From: Eublepharis macularius
Taxonomy: Eukaryota > Chordata > Lepidosauria > Squamata > Eublepharidae
NCBI RefSeq assembly: GCF_028583425.1
Contig: NC_072793.1
Location: 172,895,681-172,959,680, forward strand
Direction of reading: 5' to 3'
DNA length: 64,000 bases
The notes beneath the pieces are model-generated. The model did no database searches. It saw only the letters and a list, made by a program, of their open reading frames with translations, and was not told the origin of the DNA. Of this stretch, positions 33,071 to 43,613 are shown piece by piece. Made by a program: the position numbers and the translations under genes. How positions within the stretch are numbered: position 1 is the stretch's first letter; each line of letters begins with the position of its first letter.

Positions 33071-33319
33071 CGCCCCAATCACTTTCCTCCTCTCTTCACC
33101 AAAGCCAAGTTCGGGGGGGAGGGGAGTGGCCGCATGGAAGCCTCCCTGTCCTCCTCTCCCCCCCAAAGCCATGATTCTGGAGGGGGTGGTGGGGCACGGA
33201 GGTGGACAAGCCTGGCTCACCTTCCCCCTGCCCCAAAGCTATAATTGTGTCCGTGTGTCTGAGGGGGGAGATTCTGGAGAGGCTGGGGCAGGGGGAGAGG
33301 AGGGGCCTCAGCAGCTTAT

Positions 33320-33426
33320 GATCAGTCCACCCTCTGAAAGGGCTATTTTTCTGCAGAAGAACTGATCCCTATGACCTGTAATTCTGGGAGATTTCCAGCT
33401 ACCACCTGAACACTGGCAACCCTAGG
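33320..33426 (-). mobile_element. hAT MITE fragment
   Basis: Antisense internal and end part (TTCTGGGAGATTTCCAGCTA, CACTGGCAACCCTA) of the TAGGGTTGCC family. Confidence 0.6.
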
Positions 33427-33534
33427 GGCATGCGGCAGCAGGCAAGCCTTGCTCACCTGCACTCCCCACAAAGCCAGGATCATGAAGGGTGGGGGGGGAG
33501 GCTTGCCTGCCTTGCCCCGCCGCCCAAAAAAGCC

Positions 33535-33748
33535 TAGAGTCTCTAAGTGGTGGCTGGAGATCTCCCAGAATTACAACTCATCTCCAGGTGACAGAGCCAG
33601 TTCCTCTGGAGAAAATGGCTGCCTTGGAAGGTAGACTCAACGGGCATTATTTCCCCTCACTCTCAAAGCCCACCCTCTCCAGGCTCCACTTCCCCACCTC
33701 ATCTCCAGGAATGTCCCAATCCGGAGCTGGCAACCCTACAAGTCCTAA
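33535..33748 (+). mobile_element. hAT MITE, diverged copy
   Basis: TGGCTGGAGATCTCCCAGAA, GAGAAAATGGCTGCCTTGGA, CGGAGCTGGCAACCCTA. The left end is eroded and no clear TSD remains. Confidence 0.65.
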
Positions 33749-33839
33749 TGGGGAGGTGAGGGAGCCACGCAGGGGCAAAGGGGGGCACAGCACAGCCAGG
33801 AAGCCTAAGCAGAGAAGGACAAGGGAGGCCAGAGGAAAA

Positions 33840-34080
33840 GAGCTGCCACCACCTCAACCATAAACCTGGAGGACATCTCCATTTCACAGGCCCTGTGGAA
33901 CTGCCATAAATCCCACAGGACCCAGATCTCATCTGGGAGAGTGTTCCACCAGGTAGATGCCAGGGCTGAAAAAGCTCTGGCTCTGGTCAAGGCCAAGTGG
34001 ACATCTTTTAGTCCAGGGATAACCAGTAGGTGTTGGTCCAAGGAATGCAAAGTCCTCTAAGAGACCTTGGTACCTCTTGA
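33840..34080 (+). repeat. Dispersed repeat (unassigned)
   Basis: GGACCCAGATCTCATCTGGG, AGTGTTCCACCAGGTAGATG and GGGATAACCAGTAGGTGTTG form a block I know as common in reptile genomes but cannot place with confidence. Confidence 0.4.
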
Positions 34081-34242
34081 TGCCCTCTTGTGTGGTCCAG
34101 ACATTGGACCACCAGGCAGGACCTCCCCTCTGTGCAAGGAGGACTCTGAACCCTTACAAGATCTGCATATGGGCTTAACCCATGGGTCTGATCACATTCT
34201 GCCTCATCAAGGACTTCAATACAGGGAAATGTAAACTAGCTA

Positions 34243-34443
<201 letters not shown>

Positions 34444-34448
34444 TTATA

Positions 34449-34608
34449 GATCCGGAGGAGGTAGCCGTGTTAGTCTGTAGTAGCAAAATAGAAAAGAGTC
34501 CAGTAGCACCTTTAAGACTAACCAATTTTACTGTAGCATAAGCTTTCAAGAACCACAGCTCTCCTCATCAGATGCATCTCGAAAGCTTATGCTACAGTCA
34601 AGTTGGTT
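34449..34608. repeat. Inverted pair of ribozyme-hairpin repeat with intact core
   Basis: An antisense copy (34449-34575) is followed by a short sense copy (34574-34608) that lacks the hairpin. On the minus strand the core is CTGATGA (34571-34565), G, stem GAGAGC/GTTCTT with loop TGTG, then GAAA (34547-34544). Both conserved boxes are intact. It lies in the gene A intron between KRAB and leader exons, on the gene's sense strand. Unit B has no counterpart. Confidence 0.75.
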
Positions 34609-35169
34609 AGTCTTTTTCTGCAGAGGCTCTGGGTAGGAATCTTAGAGGTTTCCGTTCTTGTTTTAATTCCATTTTGGTGGATTAGCACTGCCCTGTACAT
34701 GTGTTTGGCCTCAATTGCTTTGATTTATGCCATGTGCTTTGCTAAGAATCTTTTACCTAATCGTTTCAAGGACCATCAGATGACATTTCACTACAGGTTT
34801 TAATTAAAATACCAAATGAATTCTAGCTGAGAAACAAGGTTTACACATTGAGCCTGGAACAAATAAATGAACTTCAGAATTTTTCTTGGATCAGAAGCTT
34901 GAGGGCTCTGTCAGTGGACAGAGTGGTTTGTACATTGCTCAAGTTCAGCCAAAGAGGCTTTTTCATTTCCCTGCGGCTGTTTCAATATTTATTTTTACTA
35001 TTTTTATTTATATCATTTATAGTCTGCCTTTCTCACTGGGATTCAAAGTGGATTACACAATGTGAGACCAGTACAGTCAGTTTTAAGGTAATGCCTCCTC
35101 ACAAGAAGGTCTATTCAACTGTCTCACTTCTGTCCACTGCACATCCCCGCAGTGACTTCACCCCCATAC
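34609..35169. other. Gene A intron, collinear with 51286-51740
   Basis: Strongly similar to unit B over most of its length. Unit A has an extra LINE-tail-like piece at about 34985-35085 (TCATTTATAGTCTGCCTTTC). Confidence 0.5.
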
Positions 35170-35255
35170 CTGAGCTGGCTGCATGGTGGCTCTTTCCCCT
35201 TCACTACACAGAGGAGATGCTGGAGAAGGCATCAAGGGTGTCTTCCCGATGCAGT
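35170..35255 (-). CDS. KRAB-ZNF gene A, leader exon with start codon
   Basis: 86 nt, acceptor CTCCTCCCCCGCAG, donor GTATGG. The only ATG that joins in frame to the KRAB exon is at 35184-35182 in strong context (GCCACCATGC). It gives MQPAQ and ends in phase 0; 71 nt before it are 5' UTR. Exon length, splice sites and ATG context are the same in paralogue B, which supports the model. Confidence 0.85.
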
Positions 35256-35390
35256 CTGCGGGGGAGGAGAAAGAAAGAAGAGAGAAATCCTTTTACCACA
35301 GTGTCCATTTATGTTCTAGACCCTGGAGTGAAACTCTCTCCAGATTTGCTTTGGAGAACAGGGCAAGAAAGACTCAGGAGTGTTTGGCCC

Positions 35391-35824
35391 CCCTATGTCA
35401 CCAAAAGTAATCTTCTTGGGACTGTGGGATCAGACATCGATCCCAAATGTTAGAAGAGACCTTATCAACTCTCTCCTGGTGGCAGCTAGGAGTGCAATAG
35501 CAACCAAATGGAAAGACCAATCTCCACCTACTACAGAACTTTGGTTTACAAAAATCTGGAACCATTTGTTAATGGAAAAAGTAACTGATAATCTACATCA
35601 GACGGAATATCAGTCTTCGGGATCAAACTTCTGGGAAAAATGGATCCCATTTTATGAATTCATAGAAGCAAGAGATCTGCAACCTCCCTCTTCACACCAC
35701 TCATTGTTAATGTATTAAAGTTGAAGCACTGTGTTAATATTTGTAAATGCAATGTATTATATTGGTCTGTTGTTTAATTATTGTTACAGTTCTAAAATTG
35801 AATAAAAATATATATTAAAAAAAA
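35391..35824 (+). mobile_element. L1 LINE, 5'-truncated, unit A-specific
   Basis: Reads ARSAIATKWKDQSPPT, FTKIWNHLLMEKVTDNL, WEKWIPFYEF, the C-terminus of L1 ORF2. A 3' UTR with AATAAA and a poly-A tail follow. The 15-bp target duplication AGGAGTGTTTGGCCC flanks it (35376-35390 and 35825-35839). Unit B has the empty site near 51968, so insertion followed the duplication. Confidence 0.9.
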
Positions 35825-35839
35825 AGGAGTGTTTGGCCC

Positions 35840-37479
35840 AATACCGCCCCCCCCCCTCCATTCATCACCTTCCATTTTGTACACGGGGAGAAAGGAGCCC
35901 CACCCATTTCATCCATCCACTTTCCTCCTCCTTGTCATGTTTCCTCCCAGCCTGCCCCAGCAAATCCATTACTGACCCTGTCTTCTGCCACACCACACTG
36001 CCTCCCACATCCTGAGGGAAGCCAAGGCCCTCCGGCCTGGTCAACAGAACTAGGAGAACGTGCCGGGAATGAGGTGGCAGAGCCGTGAGGCGATGGGACC
36101 AACTGCCTGACTGAAGGTTGCAGGTGGGAGATGCCAACTACAAAGATTTCTTTGTATAGTGGATAAATCCCTGTGCATAGAAAACGAGCACTGCTAGAAG
36201 AAAGCTTCTGCCCTCTGTCTCTGCCTGCTGTGCCCTTTTCCTGCGGCAGGGAGTTTTTACCACAGGGAAGCAGTCTGAAATGTGCTTCTCCACCTCCAGT
36301 CAAAAGTAAAGCCACCTTGAGTTAACAGGGATGCAGGTTATAAGAGGGTGCAGCCCACTCCACCGCCGGCTCATCCTCTTGCCTGTAGAAAGCAGGGCTC
36401 TTGGCTGGTGACCCTGAAAAGATCCTACAACTCAGGTTAACAACCACTTGGAGCGGAGCTGGAGGGAAAACTCCCATCACAACAGGCCCAGCAGAGAAGA
36501 ATAGCAGCTCCCAAGTCAGCGGACCAGGATTTCAAGACAGAAAGGGAGAAGGTGTGATATGAAGAGACTGACCCGGATTGGAAATGGAAAAGGGGAAGAG
36601 GGAGACCAACACCGGTGTTTTCCCTATGGATACATGCACGCGTGGTTTCTTTGTTTGGGGTTGCCTTAACAGCGCAACTTCCACACTGCAGATTTCCCAC
36701 ATTGCCATTCCCCACCCCCATACCACCAGAGCTTCTTTCACTATTTTTTTAAAATTGGCAATTGGATACAATAATATAACTTCTAACAATGTGTGACTCT
36801 TGGCCTCTGAATTCCCAGCTTTCATTTTTTAAGAAAAAAGTCTATGTCCTTTCAATGTACGCTTCCCTTGCTATTGCTGTGGCTGCCCATACAGCATTGG
36901 AAGAACAACGCTCCCATACGGCAGATTTCCCCACTCTTTTTTTAAAAAAAATTGGTACCTGAAACAGTTTCTCTGAATTCCTAGTTTTTGTTAGCTTAAA
37001 AATGCATCTCCTTGCATTGTGGAGATATAAAGGGAAAGGCATAGTTCTGAAACACAAGGGACCAACATATATTCCCCACACACCCCTTCCCCTCTTGTGC
37101 ATCTCCTCCCCCTTTCTGCCCCTCAAATCTCCCCCTGAGCCCTCCACTCCCACCTCAGAACCCCCTCCCAGCCACCCACCGCCTCTCCTTCCTACATGGG
37201 ACTGTACTGAACCTGAAGCCGTGTGATCTCTGTCCCACTGGAAAGGGACCAGGTTTTGATTTGGCGCCTCAGACCTTTGGAGGGGCAGCGTGGCTGTGCA
37301 CAAAGCAGGATGGGGAACGGCGTGTGCATGGTGTGTGTGTGTGGGGGGGGCAATGGGGGAGGACATACTCCCTCCCCCCTCGCTGCACACGCTCCTTTCT
37401 CTGTTTTGCATCTTGCAATGCAGACCCCGCCCCCCCGTATTCCTCCCCCCCCCCACCCCAGCACCTCCTTTTCACTCAC
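35840..37479. other. Gene A first intron region, collinear with unit B
   Basis: Matches 51990-54110 with unit-specific gaps. It is GC-rich near 37100-37450 with C and G homopolymers. No extra exon recognised. Confidence 0.5.
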
Positions 37480-37545
37480 CAGATTCCCTCCCAACCATTG
37501 AAGCAGAAACCCGGGAGATCCCAGTGGCAGCTTCTTCAAAAGGGG
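37480..37545 (-). promoter_or_regulatory. Putative non-coding first exon and promoter of gene A
   Basis: The minus strand reads GGTTGGGAGGGAATCTG, then donor GTGAGT at 37479. Unit B keeps the same exon end (54115), and a similar GGGATCTG then GTGAGC occurs at 59646 in a CpG-rich island. KRAB-ZNF genes often start with such a short non-coding exon. The upstream limit is a guess. Confidence 0.45.
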
Positions 37546-37896
37546 TGGGGTGGGGACACAGGAAATGGATTTTCCTTACACCTTCCTCCCCCCCTCCACT
37601 GTATGTTTCTCTCTAGGATTGCGGCTCTGTCTCCTTAACCCTTAGAGACCAAGGGACCCAGGCGAGAAAATGCAAACGAAGCATCTGAGGAGAGGGCAGA
37701 GAAACGTGACCCAGCATCAAATAAAAAAGGAAGCAAAGGTTTATGCCTGTTTCGATGGAATGGCATATTAATTAATGTTTATATTTCCTTTTTTAAAATT
37801 TACGTTATTTAGAATCTGCTTGCCCCTGGGAAGCGTATTACACAGGGTAACTCGAATACACTCAGTAGGATGGGGCATCCAATGAACAGGGCCATA

Positions 37897-38105
37897 GGGC
37901 TGGGACGAAATCGTGCCCTCAAGTCGTAGCTGACTTGTGGCGACCCCTGGTGAGGTTTTCAAGGCAAGGGGCTAACAGAGCTGGTCTGCCATTGCCTGCC
38001 TCTGCAACCTTGGTCTTCATTGGAGGCCTCCCATCCAATTACTAATCAAGGCCGACCCTGCTTAGTTTTTGAGGTCTGACCCTCCTGGACTATCCAGGTC
38101 AGCGC
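37897..38105 (-). mobile_element. 5S-rRNA-headed SINE, unit A-specific
   Basis: TGCCCTCAAGTCGTAGCTGA, AGGCAAGGGGCTAACAGAGC, CAAGGCCGACCCTGCTTAG. The collinear sequence in unit B (about 54500) lacks it, so it was inserted after the duplication (or lost from B). Confidence 0.75.
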
Positions 38106-39085
38106 GCAAGAAGGTTTGCGCTCCAGAAATCGGAAAGAAACCTGAAACACAAGCTTTTAAACATGACACGTTGAACGATGCCAACATGGCATGAGTAGAG
38201 CGTAATGGGCAGTAATGGGCAGAACACAGCCGTCCAGCCCAGCAGCTTTCTGAGACTCGTGCAGCTTTCGGAACCCTTTTGTTACCTGTCTCTCTGTCCC
38301 TCTGTGGTAAGCATAGCTCCAAAAATAAAACGAAGCGTCTCAGAACTACTCACCAGCTTCAGGATGACAGTCGGAGTTGCAGTGCCAAACGCGAAAGGAA
38401 TCGGGACCTCCCACCCCCCACAGCCCCCCTCCCGGCCTTATGGTTGTCTGTGACAGGCATATAACTCACCTGAAAGAGCAGCCAGGAGACTCACATCGGG
38501 CCACCTGCTTTGGGATAATTCTGGGAGCGTCAGTGAAAATGATGTTATGTATTCAGGCTAAGGGAAATCAAATACGAAGTGTTCTTCTTTATTAGATCCA
38601 AGAAGCTGAAGTGTATGGTCTGTGTAACTCCCAAAACTACTACAGATGTATTGCTTATATATTTATTGTTTGTATAAGATTGTGTAAGTTTCAACTCTAA
38701 CGTCTAATTTAGAACCTCTGTAATTTTTTTAATACACACTTACTTTACTAAACTCTTTTTTTCTTTTAAATACATTTCTATCTAAATAAGAAAAGAAAAA
38801 AATGAAGGACATTGGATTATTTTTATCATGGTTACAAATAGACTCCCTCTCCCCGCATTTCGCAAGCCTGACCCTAGTTTCTTATCTTGGTGACATTCTT
38901 TTATCTTGAACGATGTTTGCTGAGACATCTCTAAGAAATTTTACATGAGACAACTATACAAAAATGTGATTGGACATAAATTGAGCTGATTCTTCATATG
39001 TTTAATCGTGTGACATTTTGAGAAAGCCGAGTTATGAAACCATTGTGCACCTCCACAGATAAGAGTCTTACAAAGCTTCAAAGTA

Positions 39086-39479
39086 TTGCAAAGGAATACA
39101 GTACGGGAGGGTGGGGACCCGTGACACCTTCATTGTGCCACCTACCCCGAAACGAAAAAACAAGACAAACGCATTATCACGGACGGGTTTGTGTCTGCAG
39201 TACGGAGAGTCTTTGTAGGAGGACATCCTCAATATATCTTTTGCCATTCCGTTGCATTGTGGAGACTTTGCACCTCTGGACGCAGGGGGAGTGACTATCA
39301 CCTTGTATGGTGTATTGGATGATGAGTGAATTATGATAGTAATGTATTGGAAAGAAAATTATTTTTGCATTACTTTTTGCGCTTGGAATTATTATATGAG
39401 AAAGTTTCTTTAAAAATTGCTTCCCTTGTGTGTGTTTCACGTGGTTTGCTATTATCTTCTGGGGGAAAGCCTCTTTATG
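39086..39479. other. Spacer between units A and B
   Basis: No similarity to unit B noticed and no coding signature. Confidence 0.45.
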
Positions 39480-39684
39480 TTTGCCATCCTCCAGGTGGGG
39501 TCTGGAGGTTTCCCTGAATTCCAGCTGACCTCTGGACAACAGAGATGAGTTCACCTACAGAAAACGACTCTTGTGGAACATGAAATCTAACCCACTGAGG
39601 TCCTTCCCCTCCCCGTTCCTCACCATCCGTAGGATCCACTCCTGATTCTCCACGAATTTCTCAAACTTGAGTTGACAACTCTAG
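39480..39684 (+). mobile_element. hAT MITE, diverged copy
   Basis: CTCCAGGTGGGGTCTGGAGG, CCCACTGAGGTCCTTCCCCT, TTGAGTTGACAACTCTA at the end. Confidence 0.55.
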
Positions 39685-39769
39685 TTTTGTCTCCTGAAAA
39701 AAGAACTGCAGCAATGCTGGAAGAAGCAAGAGCCCCAGAGAGAAACCATTCCTGGTAAGTTGCAGGCAA

Positions 39770-40000
39770 AATTAGATGAATAACCAACATCATACCCCAC
39801 CTTTTCCCCAACGGGGACCTGAAGTGGCTTGAAGTGGCTCCACTTTATCCAACCAACAATCCTGTGAAGTAGGGCTGGTTGACAGTATCTGACTGGGCCA
39901 AAGTCAGCCAGCAACCTGCAGTGGCAAAGTCGGTGTTCAAATCGGGATCTCCTTGATTACTAGTTAACATTCTAACCGCTAACCCACCCAGGCTCTGATA
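39770..40000 (-). mobile_element. tRNA-headed SINE (type 2), diverged
   Basis: Antisense: ACAATCCTGTGAAGTAGG, GGTGTTCAAATCGGGATCTC (B-box), ACATTCTAACCGCTAACC (A-box). Confidence 0.6.
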
Positions 40001-40151
40001 GTTCAAGGAAGTGGTTCAACCACCAGTGTTTTTTCACAGAGGGAATATTTTCCACCCTCCCTGTCTGCACTGTCAGCAGTTTTCTGGCTTTTCATGAGGA
40101 AAACTTTGTTTCCTTTGCAAATAGCAGAGGGATGTTGTGGAGCTGAGCTGA

Positions 40152-40275
40152 TCAAGGGACCTTCGACTCTCGACACCTTGTACCCTGAAAATCTTGTGGG
40201 TCTTCTTTTGTGGCTGGACTTGAATCCTGCTGTTCTACTGCAGACCAACACAGCTACCCACCTGAAACTATCCCT
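40152..40275 (+). repeat. Ribozyme-hairpin family repeat, diverged
   Basis: Paralogous to 25095-25222: GACTCTCGACACCTTGTACC, CAGACCAACACAGCTACCCA. Confidence 0.6.
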
Positions 40276-40824
40276 TTTTAGAGTATCCAGGGGTATTCCT
40301 GCCAGTTTTATGGGACACCAACTGAATATTAAGCTGGATGTTATATCCAGGCCTAGCTTGAGGATATTTTGGGATGAACAACAATGGGGGTCCCATGCCT
40401 GGGAGTCTAGTTGGTATCAGTGCCAATGGCAGTAAAGGAGAAACAGGTAGGAAGACTGGGAGCTGTCCCTTCCCCATCAACAGGTTCTCCATCCTGGAAT
40501 GTAAAAAAGCTCTTCTGCTGGGGCTTGGCCAACCCACCAGGATGTATATGAAAGTGTGCGTGGCAGTGGGGAAGGAAAATGCGGTTCCTGAGTGAGTTCT
40601 AATAAAGCTTTGGGAAGTATTCATTTTGATTGCTGGCTGGACTTTCCTCCCTCTACCTTACTTTTTTGGGAAAGGGACCATGCCCGATTATCCCAGAGGC
40701 TTTGGATTCACAGGGCTTGGAGAATTTTGTACCTAACAGTGCAATCCCAAAAGACATCACACTCAGCTGATGAGACACCATACTGAGCAGCTGCTAACTT
40801 CTCGTGGCCCTTTTCTTACATACC

Positions 40825-41045
40825 CAGGGCAATGCCAGTCGCCACTTTGAGATCAGTAAAGAATTTTTCTCCAGGCCAGATTTGCCCGGGATCCTGTGGG
40901 GTTTTTTGGCCTTCCTCTGGGCAGACAGCAGGGGTCACCAGTGTGTGTGTGTGAGGGCGAGAAGTAGTTGTGACTTTCCTGTGTTGTTCAGGGGGTTAGA
41001 CTAAATGACCCCTGGGGATGCCTTCTACCTCTATGAGTCTATGTT
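40825..41045 (+). mobile_element. CR1 LINE 3' end
   Basis: GAATTTTTCTCCAGGCCAGA, GGGATCCTGTGGGGTTTTTT, GGGGGTTAGACTAAATGACC, TACCTCTATGAGTCTATG. Paralogous to 26165-26370 but better preserved. Confidence 0.75.
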
Positions 41046-41703
41046 TCAGCTTATTATCCCCACCTTAGCCTGATACTTATTCCTTACAGGGCAAAGTCCC
41101 ACATCTCTACAGGACTGCCTTTCTCGATCCATTCTGCAAAAATAGCTTTGCTCACTGGAGCAAGGCAAAAGGACAAGGTCAAAACCTTCCCATTTGGAAT
41201 GATTCTCTCTTGTGACTCCCACTCAGTGGGTTATTCTTGCCTGCTGGGATCAAGAAGGATCCCGCCATTCCACTAAATGGAATTTAATCTCTGAAACATT
41301 TTACTGTTTATTTTCATTATAGTCTGTCCTGCTCACTGGGACTCAAGGCAGATTACGAGAACAATACAACAAGTGTATTGTCAATTAGGAAGCAGATGAC
41401 CAAACAGATAAAAATGGAAAGATAACAGCACCTGAATCAAACAATAAGGATTCCACATAAAACAAAGCTATTCAGTCAATCAGAAGGAGGTTTACAAAAT
41501 GGAACAGCCATTTGAGTCTAATGACAAAGATTCTTAGAAAAAAAAACAATGGGGGGAGCTGGGATTGAAGAACAGAAAGAAAAAACACATTATACTGAAT
41601 TGGGGACACCTCCCAGATGGATTACCTCATAGCTTCTTATTCTATTCCTTCTTTGTACAGCTTTTGAATTTGGTAATCCAAGTTGCTTTGATACACTGTC
41701 TAT
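41046..41703. other. Unit B spacer downstream of gene B
   Basis: Collinear with 26680-27375. Probably includes the gene B 3' UTR. Confidence 0.45.
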
Positions 41704-43613
41704 CTACACTGCTAGCATTTGTATGCTGCCCTTCCCGAAATGAGTTCTTTGATGTGAAGAAAGATTTCCCTTCTGACTAAAGCTTCTTCCACACATGAGG
41801 CATTTATATGGTTTCTCCCCTGTGTGAATTCTTTTATGGGAAGTAAGATTTCCACTCCTACTGAAGCTTTTCCCACACTCCAGGCATTTGTATGGTTTCT
41901 TCCCAGTGTGAATTCTTTTATGGGAAGTAAGATTTCCACTCCTACTGAAGCTTTTCCCACACTCCAGGCATTTGTATGGTTTCTTCCCAGTGTGAATTCT
42001 TTGATGGGAAACAAGGTAGCCATTGTTACTGAAGTTTTCCCCACACTGTATACATTTAAATGGTTTCTCCCCTGTGTGAATTCTATGATGGTAAGTAAGG
42101 TATGTAATCTGACTGAAACTTTTCCCACACTCTAGGCATTTATATGGTTTCTCCCCTGTGTGAGTTCTTTGATGGGAAGCAAGGCTTCCACTCTGACTGA
42201 AACTTTTTCCACAGTCCAAGCATTTATAAGGTTTCTCTTGTGTGTGACTTCTTTGATGCAAAGTAAGATTTCCCCTCTGACTAAAGCTTCTTCCACACAC
42301 CAGGCATTTATTTGGTTTCTCCCCTGTGTGAATTCTTTTATGGGAAGTAAGATTTCCACTCTGACTGAAGCTTTTCCCACACTCCAGGCATTTATATGGT
42401 TTCTCTCCTGTGTGAATTCTTTGATGAACAGTAAGGATGCTACTGTGACTGAAGCTTTTCCCACACTCTAGGCATTTATACAGTTTCTCCCCTGTGTGGA
42501 TGCTTTGATGGTAATGAAGGCTTCCATGCCCAGTGAAGTTCTTGCCACACTCCAGGCATTTATATGGTTTCTCTCCTGTGTGAATTCTTTGATGAGAAGT
42601 AAGATTTCCTCTCTTACTGAAGCTTTTCCCACACTCCAGGCATTTATATGGTTTCTCTCCTGTGTGAATTCTTTGATGAACAGTAAGGATGCTACTGTGA
42701 CTGAAGCTTTTCCCACACTCTAGGCATTTATACAGTTTCTCCCCTGTGTGGATGCTTTGATGGTAATGAAGGCTTCCATGCCCAGTGAAGTTCTTGCCAC
42801 ACTCCAGGCATTTATATGGTTTCTCTCCTGTGTGAATTCTTTGATGAGAAGTAAAGCTTCCACACTGAGCAAACCTTTTTCCACATTCCAGGCATTTGTA
42901 TTTTTTCTCCCTTGTGTGAATTCTTTGATGGGAACTTAGATTGTCTTTCCGCCCAAAAGTTTTCCCACACTCCAGGCATTTGTATGGTTTCTTCCCAGTG
43001 TGAATTCTTTGATGGGAAATAAGGTAGCCATTGTTTCTGAAGTTTTTCCCACACTGTATACATTTAAATGGTTTCTCCCCTGTGTGAATTCTATGATGGG
43101 AAGTAAGGTGTGTAATCTGACTGAAACTTTCCCCACACTCTAGGCATTCATATGGTTTCTCCCCTGTGTGAGTTCTTCGATGGGAAGCAAGGCTTCTACT
43201 CTGACTGAAACTTTTTCCACAGTCCAAGCATTTATAAGGTTTCTCTTGTGTGTGACTTCTTTGATGCAAAGTAAGATTTCCACTCTGACTGAAGCTTTTC
43301 CCACACTCCAGGCATTTATATTTTTTGTCCTTCCAATGCATATTAATATCTGATTTTTCAGAAAACATTACCCCACTTGCAGAACACTCATTCTTAATGT
43401 CTCCTTTGTATGTTTTTTGTAGTAGCAAAATGGCATTGCAGTCATCGCCCCTTAAAAGACTGGAATCATTCCTCCTTTTAAAGGGGTGCTTTCCTTTCTC
43501 GTTGCTCAGTAAATCACAATATCCTATGTTCTCATTCACATCTGAACACACATCTTCTTTCTTCATCACTGGGTACTCTATCCTTTCACTGGCTGACTCC
43601 TGCACACTTCCAG
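41704..43613 (-). CDS. KRAB-ZNF gene B, terminal exon: 19 fingers
   Basis: Acceptor CTTTTTGCAG at 43614, then CT plus [15 protein letters not shown]. The N-terminal spacer matches gene A, but an in-frame deletion joins NMHWK straight to DKKYKC. Nineteen intact C2H2 fingers follow, from [17 protein letters not shown] to [17 protein letters not shown]. Fingers 7-9 are repeated as 10-12, fingers 1-4 resemble 13-16, and 17 and 18 are identical. Spliced with the KRAB and leader exons the frame is 2,052 nt, 683 residues. Expected role: nuclear DNA-binding repressor. Confidence 0.93.
41826..41993 (-). repeat. Identical one-finger (84-bp) tandem duplication in gene B
   Basis: Two 84-bp units (41826-41909 and 41910-41993) are identical and encode fingers 18 and 17 ([14 protein letters not shown]). 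Confidence 0.9.
42369..42841 (-). repeat. Three-finger (252-bp) duplication in gene B
   Basis: 42369-42589 and 42621-42841 are identical at a 252-bp offset (3 x 84). They include the distinctive finger [14 protein letters not shown]. Identity over about 220 bp points to a recent event or gene conversion. Confidence 0.9.

Noticed and set aside
32319-33365. Proline-rich frames up to 203 residues on both strands
   Set aside because: They come from a GC-rich minisatellite; the frames change with each repeat unit.
36842-37638. Open frames across the C/G homopolymer region in unit A
   Set aside because: Glycine/proline-rich translation of simple sequence, not conserved as frame in unit B.
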